Translations under genes and position numbers: made by a program
Source: Bryobacterales bacterium
GTDB lineage: Bacteria; Acidobacteriota; Terriglobia; Bryobacterales; Bryobacteraceae
Reading direction: 5' to 3'
Assembly (NCBI GenBank): GCA_003170295.1
Contig: PNAJ01000125.1
Span: forward strand, 1 to 64,000
Length of the DNA stretch: 64,000 nucleotides
Notes under the pieces: model-generated
The model's input: the letters and a program-made list of their open reading frames with translations, nothing else
What the model was told of the DNA's origin: nothing
Databases searched by the model: none
In this document: positions 26,929 through 34,927 of the stretch, piece after piece
How the letters are laid out: every line of letters begins with the position of its first letter
How positions within the stretch are numbered: position 1 is the first letter of the stretch

Positions 26929-26976
26929 CCCCTGGCTGACGCCAGGGGCTATAACCCCGTCCCGTCAAGGGCGGGG
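26929..26976. repeat. Double GC-rich hairpin after the second XRE gene
   Basis: A perfect hairpin cccctggc-tgac-gccagggg (26929-26948) is followed by ccccgtccc-gtcaa-gggcgggg (26955-26976). There is no T-tract, so it looks like a palindromic extragenic unit that may also stop transcription from the XRE gene. Confidence 0.55.
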
Positions 26977-27017
26977 ATATGCGGGACAGCTTACTGGCCG
27001 CCTGCTATCGTACTTAC

Positions 27018-27233
27018 ATGGCAATGCTCACCTTGAGCGTCGACCGTCGCGTACTTTCGCGCGCGAAGCGGTACGCGAAACTGCGAGGACTCTCCCTATC
27101 GGCGATGGTGGAGACTTATCTCGCCTCGGTTGCCGAGCTGCCTCATCCTGCTACTCCCATTCTGCGCTCGCTCCGAGGAGTCCTCAAGAATGCGGATATC
27201 GGCGACTACCGCAAGCACTTGGCGGCGAAATAA
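27018..27233 (+). CDS. DUF6364-like antitoxin-type protein, no partner
   Basis: About 71 residues from ATG 27018 (MAMLTLSVDRRV). The pattern LTLSVDRRVLSRAKRYAKLR GLSLSAMVETYLASV corresponds to DUF6364, a ribbon-helix-helix-like family usually encoded just before a PIN toxin. The remaining tail GDYRKHLAAK is the usual toxin-binding end. Here no toxin follows: a palindromic repeat fills the next 120 bases. It is therefore an orphan antitoxin or the relic of a lost pair. An earlier in-frame ATG (26979) lies in the hairpin region and is less likely. Confidence 0.6.
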   Translation: MAMLTLSVDRRVLSRAKRYAKLRGLSLSAMVETYLASVAELPHPATPILRSLRGVLKNADIGDYRKHLAAK

Positions 27234-27241
27234 TCGACAGG

Positions 27242-27353
27242 GTGGGGCGGTCCCCCTGGACCGCAGCCGACGCCCTCGTCGGCTTCTGCTTCTCCTGTGA
27301 TCGCAGAGCCGGACCAGGGGGTCCGGCGCGGACGAGGGCGTCCGCCCCACCAC
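27242..27353. repeat. Large palindromic repeat, family A inverted pair
   Basis: Begins gtggggcggtccccctggac and ends with tccgccccaccac, so its two ends are complementary and the whole 112 bases can fold into one long hairpin. The arms are family A repeats (compare 19287 and 20851) in inverted orientation, with the paired change ggacc to gtccc/ctggac. Confidence 0.6.
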
Positions 27354-27363
27354 GAGTAGGACA

Positions 27364-27809
27364 CTAGAGTCGGGCGATTTTCACGATCGTCACGAGCGCC
27401 ATGTTCACCACAAACAACACGTGAAAACAGACGTGGAGCAGGTTGGGGCGGGGATTATCGCCGCGCGGCGGTAGCACCTGGATTGTCCCGGATTGCATGC
27501 TCTCGTATTCGCGCTTCTGTTTCTCCGTCGCGCCGAAAAAATATGGGATGTACCACATGGCGATTGCGGAGAGCAGCGTGACCGCGCAATAAATCAACCA
27601 GTAGTTCTCGACATAGTGCGGCTTCGGCCTGTTCCAGAAATAAATCGCGAAGGCCACGGCGAGGCCGGGGAATAACGAGTTGATCGCGGTCGCGAGCCAC
27701 AGTTTGCGGCGTCCAATCGCTTCCTGGACGCCGGATCCATGCGTCCAGCCGGGAATGTCGACCAGAATCGTGCAAAGCGACGACTAGAAACTGGAGCCCG
27801 AGGAGTCAT
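27364..27809 (-). pseudogene. Small membrane protein with a frameshift near its N-terminus
   Basis: The clear part (about 27364-27786) encodes two or three membrane helices: INSLFPGLAVAFAIYFWNRP, NYWLIYCAVTLLSAIAMWYI and LHVCFHVLFVVNMALVTIV, with a conserved-looking PPRGDNPRPNLLH. In its own frame it begins directly after a TAG at ~27787 without ATG or GTG upstream of LVDIPGWTHG. A proper ATG with AGGAAA before it exists at 27809 in another frame (MTPRAPVSSRRFA), so a one-base shift near 27770-27785 is likely. Function unknown. Alternatively translation starts at the GTG at 27657, giving a shorter protein. Confidence 0.5.
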
Positions 27810-27874
27810 TGAAGAAAATTTCCTGAAACAATCATACACTTCGATGCAATAATGGTTTCCAGGGAGGCGACCCA

Positions 27875-28645
27875 ATCGTACAAGTTTCGGTCCTCGCGTC
27901 TTCGAGCGCCGGCAATTCCACGCTGGTGGCAACCGAGCGGACTCGTCTTCTGATTGACGCCGGCCTTTCCCGCAAGGAGACCTTCGAGCGTTTGCGCGCC
28001 TCGGGGCACGATCCGGAATCGCTTACCGCGATTCTCATCACGCATGAGCATTCCGATCATATTAGCGGCTTGCAGGTGATCGCGCGCAAGCTTCGCATTC
28101 CGGTTTATATTTCGCGCCTCACCGCGCCCGCAATTCAATGGGACGAGAATCCTCCGCACCTGGAGCTATTTCAAGCGGGAACTAGTTTCACCATCGGCGA
28201 TATCGACGTTTTGAGCTTCACCATTCCTCACGACGCGGTCGATCCGGTGGGATTTTCTTTTCGCGCCGAAGGCATCAAGATTTCGATTGCCACCGATCTC
28301 GGCTATCTTCCCGATTCCATCCGCTATCATCTGCGCGGCTCCGATCTGCTGCTGCTCGAATCGAATCACGACGTGGAGATGCTGAAAGTCGGGCCGTACC
28401 CGTGGGCGGTGAAGCAGCGCGTGATGGGACGCAACGGGCATTTATCGAACGACGTGGCGTGCTCCTTCATTCGCGACGATCTCGACACCCGCACCTCGAC
28501 GCTGATCCTGGGCCACATCAGCGAGAGCAACAATCACCCGGAAATCGTTCGCCTGTGCGCTTCGCAGGCGCTCCAGGGCCGGGCGCTGTTTACCAGGCTC
28601 GTGATCGCCAATCCCAAGCAAGCGACGGAAACGTTCACCTATTAA
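27875..28645 (+). CDS. Metallo-beta-lactamase fold hydrolase (WalJ/YycJ-like)
   Basis: A ~257-residue cytosolic MBL-fold protein with the metal motif THEHSDHISG, a downstream IPHDAVDPVGF and DLGYLPDSIRYHL, and LGHISESNNHPE. The family is implicated in nucleic-acid processing and cell-wall control (YycJ/WalJ). The conserved N-terminal strand VQVSVLASSSAGNSTLV lies upstream of the first GTG (27926), so starting there would delete part of the fold. Upstream an AGGGAGG stands at the right distance from an ATC codon at 27875, hinting at a non-standard start or a lost ATG. It runs into purB with 3 bases between. Confidence 0.82.
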   Translation: MVQVSVLASSSAGNSTLVATERTRLLIDAGLSRKETFERLRASGHDPESLTAILITHEHSDHISGLQVIARKLRIPVYISRLTAPAIQWDENPPHLELFQAGTSFTIGDIDVLSFTIPHDAVDPVGFSFRAEGIKISIATDLGYLPDSIRYHLRGSDLLLLESNHDVEMLKVGPYPWAVKQRVMGRNGHLSNDVACSFIRDDLDTRTSTLILGHISESNNHPEIVRLCASQALQGRALFTRLVIANPKQATETFTY

Positions 28646-28648
28646 AAC

Positions 28649-29956
28649 ATGATTGCCCGCTACACTCGGCCCGAAATGGGGCGCATTTTCTCGGATGAAA
28701 ACCGTTTCGCGCAATGGCTCGAAGTCGAGCTTGCGGCAAGCGAGGCTTTGGCCGAGACGGGCGAAGTTCCCGCGGATGCGGCGCACGCGTTGCGCGCGCA
28801 CGCCGGCTTCGATGTCGCGCGCATTCTTGAAATTGAATCGAACGTGAAGCACGACGTGATTGCGTTCACCACCGCGGTGGCCGAGACCATGGCCGCGGCG
28901 GGGCAGGCCGACGCGTCGCGCTGGTTCCACTACGGGCTTACGTCGAACGACGTAGTCGATACCGCGCAGGCACTCGTGTTGCAACAAGCGTCCGTCCTTG
29001 TAATAAAAGGGTCAAAGACCCTGGCGGTTTCGCTCGACCGGCGCGCGCACGAATTCAAACATACGGTGCAGATCGGACGCACGCACGGGATTCATGCCGA
29101 GCCCACTACGTTCGGCCTCAAACTGGCGCTGTGGTATGACGAGATGACGCGCAACATCGCGCGCCTCTCCGCGGCGGCCGAGGATCTGCGCGTCGGCAAG
29201 ATTTCGGGAGCCGTCGGCACGTTCGGACACATCACGCCGGAGGCGGAGGAAAAAATCTGCCTGCGGTTGTCGTTGAAACCGGCCGCAATCGCCTCGCAGG
29301 TGATCGCGAGGGATCGTCACGCGGCGTGGGTCAACGCGCTTGCGGTATTGTGCGCGACACTTGAGAAGATAGCGCTCGAAATCCGTCACCTGCAACGCAC
29401 CGAGGTCCGCGAAGCGGAAGAGCCGTTCAGCGAAGGGCAAAAAGGTTCTTCGGCGATGCCTCACAAGCGCAATCCGGTGACGGCGGAGCAGATTTGCGGC
29501 TTGGCGCGCATCGTCCGCGCGAATGCGCATGCAGGCATGGAGAATATCGCGTTGTGGCACGAGCGCGACATTTCGCACTCCTCGGTCGAGCGCGTCATTC
29601 TTGCCGATTCGGCGATTCTGGCCGATTATCTGCTCGCGAAAACGCTGTGGCTGATCGACGGCATGCGCGTTTACCCTAACCGCATGACAAAAAATCTCGA
29701 CAGCACCAAGGGACTTATATTTTCAGGCCAACTTCTGCTAGACCTCGCCGCGGCTGGAATGCTCCGCGAAGAAGCGTACGCCCGAGTGCAAAAACTCGCG
29801 CTCGAGGCGTGGGAGACCGAAGGCGATTTTCGCGCAGCCGTGGAATCAGACGAGAAGATTCTTTCTTATCTGTCGGTTGCACAGATTCACACCGCGTTTT
29901 CCCTAGATCGTCACCTGGCTTACGTGGACCAGATCTTCGCCCGGGTGTTTGGCTAA
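28649..29956 (+). CDS. purB: Adenylosuccinate lyase
   Basis: A 435-residue enzyme of purine synthesis that splits SAICAR and adenylosuccinate, releasing fumarate. It shows [12 protein letters not shown], the His-containing [26 protein letters not shown] and the signature [10 protein letters not shown] with catalytic Ser in the flexible loop. Length matches the short bacterial type. It follows the MBL gene closely, so the two probably form an operon. No other pur gene is adjacent; purS lies 9 kb away. Confidence 0.95.
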   Translation: MIARYTRPEMGRIFSDENRFAQWLEVELAASEALAETGEVPADAAHALRAHAGFDVARILEIESNVKHDVIAFTTAVAETMAAAGQADASRWFHYGLTSNDVVDTAQALVLQQASVLVIKGSKTLAVSLDRRAHEFKHTVQIGRTHGIHAEPTTFGLKLALWYDEMTRNIARLSAAAEDLRVGKISGAVGTFGHITPEAEEKICLRLSLKPAAIASQVIARDRHAAWVNALAVLCATLEKIALEIRHLQRTEVREAEEPFSEGQKGSSAMPHKRNPVTAEQICGLARIVRANAHAGMENIALWHERDISHSSVERVILADSAILADYLLAKTLWLIDGMRVYPNRMTKNLDSTKGLIFSGQLLLDLAAAGMLREEAYARVQKLALEAWETEGDFRAAVESDEKILSYLSVAQIHTAFSLDRHLAYVDQIFARVFG

Positions 29957-30065
29957 AACACTATTTAGAATCATTGGGTTGGCTGGGGCGAACCGGGATC
30001 TAGGAAAATCTCGGGTCGAAAATCAGGTCTTCTGGGTTAAACTGGAATCCGGAAGTAGCACGATT

Positions 30066-30497
30066 TTGACATATAAACCACGGATCCTCGATTACGATTT
30101 GGCGCGGGTCTTGCTGGTCGATGACGACCCTACGTCGCGGTTGACTCTGCAAACCGTGCTGAAAGCCGGGGGCTATAATGTGGATGCGGCTGCCAGTGCC
30201 GCCGAAGCGGTAGGGAAGCTCGACGCAGGCGAATATGAGCTTGTTTTGAGCGACTTAGAGATGGAATCTCCGGAGGCGGGCCTCAAAGTGATCGCCCATG
30301 CCCGCATGAAGGACTACAAACCGGCGACCGCTCTGCTCACGACGTATCAGAATGCTCGTCCGGCTTTGACCAAGCATCAGAACTTCCTGCTGATCAAGCC
30401 GGAGGAACTCCCGGAGTTGTTAAGCAGTGTCGCCTACCTGATCAGCGACAGGGCGACTCGCCGCATGGAGCGGGAGCTCCGTTTGGCGGCATCGTAG
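30066..30497 (+). CDS. Stand-alone response-regulator receiver protein
   Basis: A single CheY-like receiver domain without output domain. The acidic pocket VDDDP, phospho-acceptor Asp in LVLSDLEME, the Thr in ALLTTYQN and the Lys in LLIKPEE are all present. A shorter C-terminal helix ends RMERELRLAA. The start is uncertain: TTG at 30066 (GGAAG upstream) or TTG at 30099; an ATG at 29949 would overlap purB and add residues unlike the family. No kinase is adjacent. Confidence 0.75.
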   Translation: MTYKPRILDYDLARVLLVDDDPTSRLTLQTVLKAGGYNVDAAASAAEAVGKLDAGEYELVLSDLEMESPEAGLKVIAHARMKDYKPATALLTTYQNARPALTKHQNFLLIKPEELPELLSSVAYLISDRATRRMERELRLAAS

Positions 30498-30515
30498 CCC
30501 TTAATCACCCTTAAA

Positions 30516-30529
30516 ACACTTAAAAAGTG
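30516..30529. terminator. Possible bidirectional terminator
   Basis: A cactt-aaa-aagtg hairpin with flanking A and T runs lies between the convergent receiver gene and the alpha/beta hydrolase gene. The short stem makes this tentative. Confidence 0.35.
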
Positions 30530-30542
30530 CTTCCCGGAAGCC

Positions 30543-31157
30543 TTAGATGACCTTAAATACCGCTTCCAGGGCATCCAATGCGCCTGCGAAGAAGTGATCT
30601 TGCGCTTCGATCAGATGTAGCTGCTTCGGTTCCGGCAGCGCCGCGACGATCGATTCAATCTCGCCTACCGATCCGAACTGGTCGTGCGTGCTCTGAATGA
30701 AGATCCGCGGCGTGGTGCAGGTATCGAGCGACGCTTTATCTTTATAAACAGACGGAAAGCCGACGGCGATCACGCGGCGTGCGATGCCGCAGCCGAGGCG
30801 GAGAGCGATTCTCGATCCGAATGAAAACCCGGCAACGGTGAAGGGCAACTCGGGATAACGTTGTCTGAGATAATTGAGCGCGGCGCGGGCGTCGTCAAGC
30901 TCTCCCTCGCCTTCCGCATAACCGCCTTCGCTCAAATTCACGCCGCGATAGTTGAAGCGCAGCACTGCCGATCCGGTGGAGCGCAATCCGCGGGCAATGC
31001 GGTAGACAACCTTGTTGTGCATGGTGCCGCCGTGTTGCGGATGAGGATGGCAAACTAGCGCGGCTTCTATTGGCGCGGCGTCTTCGGGTTCTTCAAGAAG
31101 GGCTTCCAAGCGTCCGGCGGGTCCGGGAAGGACGATGGATTCAATTCTACGAGGCAT
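30543..31157 (-). CDS. Alpha/beta hydrolase (dienelactone-hydrolase-like, YfbB/COG2945 type)
   Basis: A 204-residue cytosolic alpha/beta hydrolase: early CHPHPQHGGTMHNKVVYRIA, RFNYRGVNLSEGGYAEGEGE, nucleophile elbow GFSFGS (Ser), acidic residue in STHDQFGS and His in EAQDHFFAG. This matches the small COG2945 hydrolases of unknown substrate. The start is put at 31157 where the fold begins (MPRRIESIVL). It lies 8 bases after the restriction endonuclease gene, so it appears co-transcribed with the restriction-modification pair, which is unexpected. Confidence 0.82.
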   Translation of the reverse strand: MPRRIESIVLPGPAGRLEALLEEPEDAAPIEAALVCHPHPQHGGTMHNKVVYRIARGLRSTGSAVLRFNYRGVNLSEGGYAEGEGELDDARAALNYLRQRYPELPFTVAGFSFGSRIALRLGCGIARRVIAVGFPSVYKDKASLDTCTTPRIFIQSTHDQFGSVGEIESIVAALPEPKQLHLIEAQDHFFAGALDALEAVFKVI

Positions 31158-31165
31158 GTGCGCTA

Positions 31166-32110
31166 TTACGACTGAGGCTTGTAAGGGCCCAGGAACTTCG
31201 GACCGTTGAAGTGGATCATGTGGTCCGGTGTGTCGGCGATCCAGACCTCTGTTTCCCAGGCGATACCGCCAGCGTACTTTCGGAACATCTTCCCGTCCGG
31301 GAAAGCGGTCACATAAATACGCTCGGCTGTACACTGCTTGAGCATTGTCTCAATCTCACGATGGCGTTTTGGGGAAACCGGGCCGTGCGAAGTGACTGCT
31401 TCGATCAGGAAGAGCCAATTGCGTTTGGGCCAATAGAGAATGATGTCGGGTAGTTTGTCGTGCTGTGTGACCGGGACGTTGAGCTTCGACAGAGCCTGTG
31501 TGTCGATGTGGAGGTGCTTTTCAGCCGTGTCCCCCACATAAAGGAGATCCGCGCCGGGCGCGAAGCGTGGGCCAAATTCTTCTACAATCTTAACCTGAAG
31601 GTGATTGTGAACGCCGGGTGATAGAAGGAGGGTCGCGCCGTCCACAATCTTCAATGGGATTTTGTTGTCCTTGCGGCGACGCAGGTAGGCCTCCTGCAAT
31701 GAGGTAAAGCGTTTGAGAAAAGTTGCAACGGCTTTATCGAATGTGCGCGTTCCATAGACTCGAATAACGCTGGCGGCGTCTTCAGTCAACTGATAGACGG
31801 TCAATCCGCTATTGGTCGACCGCGACGGATCATCGGGGTTGCGGTCGACGATACGCGCCTGTTCGAATTGGTGAATCGTCTGGCGCCGGATCGGTTCGCG
31901 GCTATTGGGCTTGTAGTCCTTGCCGTATTGCGCGCGCATGAATTCCATAATGTCGACTGTTCGGAGGAGAGGCCGTTCAACGGCTCTCCACTTGGATTTT
32001 GGGCCGAGGTTGGCAAGAGCCAAGAGTGTGAGGGCTGAACGCTCATTTTGCTGGGCTCTGGGCAGCCCTAGAGACTCGAGGATTTTGGCGGCGTCATCGA
32101 TTGTTGGCAC
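31166..32110 (-). CDS. Type II restriction endonuclease, BsuBI/PstI family
   Basis: A 314-residue endonuclease of the BsuBI/PstI family, whose known members cut CTGCAG. The N-terminal half is a winged-helix-like region (SREPIRRQTIHQFEQARIVD). The C-terminal catalytic half has LLYVGDTAEKHLHID, HDKLPDIILYWPKRNWLFLI and EAVTSHGPVSPKRHREIE, the family signature with metal-binding Asp/Glu. It follows the methyltransferase by 5 bases. Specificity for CTGCAG is inferred from family; the window still contains such sites (e.g. near 18627 and 56994), as expected if they are methylated. Confidence 0.9.
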   Translation of the reverse strand: MPTIDDAAKILESLGLPRAQQNERSALTLLALANLGPKSKWRAVERPLLRTVDIMEFMRAQYGKDYKPNSREPIRRQTIHQFEQARIVDRNPDDPSRSTNSGLTVYQLTEDAASVIRVYGTRTFDKAVATFLKRFTSLQEAYLRRRKDNKIPLKIVDGATLLLSPGVHNHLQVKIVEEFGPRFAPGADLLYVGDTAEKHLHIDTQALSKLNVPVTQHDKLPDIILYWPKRNWLFLIEAVTSHGPVSPKRHREIETMLKQCTAERIYVTAFPDGKMFRKYAGGIAWETEVWIADTPDHMIHFNGPKFLGPYKPQS

Positions 32111-32115
32111 GGAGA

Positions 32116-33732
32116 TTAAATGTGACTGAATAGCGTTCCATCTATCAAGTGGGCGGAAATGTCTTCATCGATTCCCAGCGCTTCCAGCACGATAAGCTCG
32201 ACGTCGCTGCCGTCAATAACTGCCATATTTCGGACTCTGCGTCCAATGTCTGCCGTCTCGCGCAGAGATGGAAAATTCATACTGCGAATTTCCGTTGCAT
32301 TCACCTGTGTATTGCCGCTGATGATCCGAAAGTAACGATCGAGCAACGCGGAGTTGAAGAGGGCGGTAAGCCCATAGGTTTCATCCAGGGTTAGCTCTCT
32401 GTCGGAGTGGTAGACATAGTTAAGATGGTTTTCCAGCGCAACAAACGGTTGGGAGATCTCTGAAGCCAAGAGGAAGCTCGCGGTGAGGCGGCGGCGCTCT
32501 TCTTTCGCACTGAATCGCCGCAATAGGACGTAGTTCTGTGTCGGCAAGAGCAGACTCTGTGAATCCGGACAGACCTTGAATGCGCTTGGATGCTTTTTAT
32601 ACGGCAACGGCCACTCCGTCTGGAATGGTTTTACGTTGAAAACAGAGAGCAGGGGCGCGGTACCTTTGCCGTTGGGCTCCGTCAGAAGAAATTCCGTGGC
32701 GCGGAACATCACGACCGGCCCGGTTGAAATTCGCAGCCCCAACTCGCGGAACCGATGGGGCCACGATTCAACGACATCGGAAATTGCCAGGTCTGCCGCA
32801 TTGGCAGGAATCCTGATATTGGCGTGGCCGCTGCTATCATCAATGACCTTTGCGGTAGGCAGAACCGTGTTCTCCACCGCATGAAGATCGAGGCCGCGAC
32901 TGGAGCTGATGGTCACAGTACTTGATGTTTGACCGAGACGGTGAGACGCCGTGATCAGGCTCTCTTGGAGGACATCTTGGAATGCCTCGCTGCGCGATTC
33001 AAAAAGATGAAGGCGATCAAGGGCCATCCTCTCGAAAAACCAATGCCGGAAGCCTCGAAAGTAAAGGCCGTTGCAGAAGCTGCGGGGGGTGATGGCAACA
33101 AGGTCGCCGCCCGGCTTGAGCATCTGCGCGGCGGCGGCGAGAAAGAACGCATAGATATTGGGTTGACCGTGAACCACGTCTTCCATGACCCGCGCGTACG
33201 CAGAAGCCTTGGTCACCTTAAAATACGGCGGGTTCATTATAACCGCGTCGAAATCGCTGAGATAAGGGAAATCGGCGAACAGGGACGGCGCGCCGAAGAC
33301 TGCGGCGGCGGCATCGAGGATAAAGTCCTTCGCATGAATCTCGTAGGTCATGGAGTGACCGCGCGCCTTCAGTTCCCGAGCGCAGAGCTCTATCGTTTTG
33401 CGGAGGAATGGGAGCACTTCGGGGTCGTTTTCGAAGAGGTGAATCTCAAGACTCCGCGGAGCGCGCAGGCGGAGAAACCGGTCGCAGACAGCAGCCGAAA
33501 GAGCACCAACCCCGGCACCGGGATCGAGCAATCGAAACGTGGCTGGCGGATTCGCAGAAGAAAGGTCTGCCATGAATTCACAAACTGCCGGCGGTGTGAA
33601 AAACTGTCCTTTCCGTTTGCGCTGGTCAGACAGCGTGAGTCTCGCGTAGTCGATTTGCAATCTAAGGCAATGAGCGAGTAGCGGGCCTGTGGCGGTTTGT
33701 GGGGGCTCGACGGCCAGCGCGTTCTTCATCAA
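32116..33732 (-). CDS. Adenine-specific DNA methyltransferase of the BsuBI/PstI system
   Basis: A 538-residue N6-adenine methyltransferase. It starts with the usual KRKGQFFTPPAVCEFMADL, then motif I LLDPGAGVGAL (from residue 68), an acidic FENDPE, and catalytic motif IV NPPYFK (167-172). The C-terminal part with WPLPYKKHPSAFKVCPDSQ and LNYVYHSDRELTLDETYGL is the target-recognition region. It protects host DNA from the adjacent endonuclease. The gene has its own GGAAG ribosome site and is the first gene of the operon. Codon use is less GC-rich than neighbours, consistent with transfer. Confidence 0.92.
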   Translation of the reverse strand: MMKNALAVEPPQTATGPLLAHCLRLQIDYARLTLSDQRKRKGQFFTPPAVCEFMADLSSANPPATFRLLDPGAGVGALSAAVCDRFLRLRAPRSLEIHLFENDPEVLPFLRKTIELCARELKARGHSMTYEIHAKDFILDAAAAVFGAPSLFADFPYLSDFDAVIMNPPYFKVTKASAYARVMEDVVHGQPNIYAFFLAAAAQMLKPGGDLVAITPRSFCNGLYFRGFRHWFFERMALDRLHLFESRSEAFQDVLQESLITASHRLGQTSSTVTISSSRGLDLHAVENTVLPTAKVIDDSSGHANIRIPANAADLAISDVVESWPHRFRELGLRISTGPVVMFRATEFLLTEPNGKGTAPLLSVFNVKPFQTEWPLPYKKHPSAFKVCPDSQSLLLPTQNYVLLRRFSAKEERRRLTASFLLASEISQPFVALENHLNYVYHSDRELTLDETYGLTALFNSALLDRYFRIISGNTQVNATEIRSMNFPSLRETADIGRRVRNMAVIDGSDVELIVLEALGIDEDISAHLIDGTLFSHI

Positions 33733-33776
33733 ATCACTTCCCGGTCTTTGTCGAAATTCAAGATGGAGCCTCCGCC

Positions 33777-34277
33777 CTAATTCGAGCGGTAATTAATAAA
33801 CTGGAGGTCGAGGCCGAAATCGCCGGAGCGCAACAGGTGCATTACTTCTTGCAGCGTGTCGCGATCTTTACTGGAGACTCGCAGGAGGTCGCCTTGGATT
33901 GACACTTGTACCTTTTTCTTGCTGTCTTTGACCGCTTGCACGATCTTGCGGGCTTTGTCTGCATCGATGCCCTGTTGCAGCTTGATCTCCTGGCGGACAG
34001 TGGAACCGGCGGCTGGGGTCACGACTCCGTATTCCAGGCCTTTCAGCGAAACCTTACGCTTGATTAGCTTCTGCTCCAGGATTTCTATGACGGCTTTAAG
34101 CTTGAAATCATCGGCGCTAGCGAGGAGAACCTTGTTATCCTTCTCGACCAGCTCAATGGTGGAGTGCGAGCCCTTCAGATCGTAGCGCTGCTGGATTTCC
34201 TTGAGGGCCTGCTGGATGGCGTTGGAGACTTCGGGCAGCTCGATTTTCGAGACGACGTCAAAACTGTTGTCAGGCAT
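33777..34277 (-). CDS. yajQ: YajQ family nucleotide-binding protein
   Basis: A 166-residue cytosolic protein with two ferredoxin-like folds. The signature SFDVVSKIELPEVSNAIQQA, RYDLKGSHSTIELVEKDNKV and RKIVQAVKDSKKKVQVSIQG is typical. Family members bind nucleotides such as c-di-GMP or tRNA. Full length and intact. Solitary, transcribed in the same direction as the restriction-modification genes but with a normal chromosomal composition. Confidence 0.95.
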   Translation of the reverse strand: MPDNSFDVVSKIELPEVSNAIQQALKEIQQRYDLKGSHSTIELVEKDNKVLLASADDFKLKAVIEILEQKLIKRKVSLKGLEYGVVTPAAGSTVRQEIKLQQGIDADKARKIVQAVKDSKKKVQVSIQGDLLRVSSKDRDTLQEVMHLLRSGDFGLDLQFINYRSN

Positions 34278-34369
34278 AGTGGGGTGTGGTCCTCAAGGCT
34301 CCGCTCCCTGCGGTCGCGGCTCGGTAGAGATTTCTTTCATGCCTGTCCGCATGCTTACACATGGCATCA

Positions 34370-34927
34370 CTAGTGACCTAATGCTACCAAAACTTTTTCG
34401 GTAATTTCACGGATGAGAGCGGGGAGCGCGGCGTCTAGCGCCAGGGTGATCGCCGCCTCGATGCGTTCGGGGTCGGGCGGCGCGGGTTCCGGAGGGACCG
34501 CGGGTGCGGCGCTAGGCATCGGAACCGCCTCGGCGATTGCCTCGGCGAACAGGCCCCGGGCCATTTGCGCTTCGGCGATCAGAGGGCGGATGGTCTGCAT
34601 TACCACCGACGCTTCAAACGGTTTCTTCAAAATCGCGTCGCAGCCGGCGCGGCGCGCTTCGTCCTCGTCGAACTGTTCGAGCAAGCCTGCGGTGAGGATC
34701 ACGCGGACGTGACGATGGAGCGATTTGACGTGGCGGCACAGCTCGAAACCGTTGCGGCCGGGGAGGAACACGTCGGCGATGACCAAGTCAGGATCGACAT
34801 CGCCCAAGCGCAGCAGCGCGGTTTCGCCGTTGGTGAGACTGACTACCTCGAAGCCTTCTTCGCGCAGAATGCGCTCGCCCATGCGCTGGGCGTGAGGACT
34901 GTCGTCGGCCAGCAGGATGATGCTCAT
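34370..34927 (-). CDS. Response regulator with C-terminal proline-rich tail
   Basis: A 185-residue protein whose first 120 residues are a receiver domain: ILLADDSPHAQRMGERILRE, phospho-acceptor Asp in LVIADVFLPGRNGFELC, Thr in VILTAG and Lys in ILKKPFE. After a Pro/Ala linker (PSAAPAVPPEPAPPDPER) a helix AAITLALDAALPALIREITE follows, similar to the tails of acidobacterial regulators that dock on envelope or motility partners. It overlaps the bamD stop by 4 bases (ATGA), an odd but tight coupling. Confidence 0.85.
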   Translation of the reverse strand: MSIILLADDSPHAQRMGERILREEGFEVVSLTNGETALLRLGDVDPDLVIADVFLPGRNGFELCRHVKSLHRHVRVILTAGLLEQFDEDEARRAGCDAILKKPFEASVVMQTIRPLIAEAQMARGLFAEAIAEAVPMPSAAPAVPPEPAPPDPERIEAAITLALDAALPALIREITEKVLVALGH

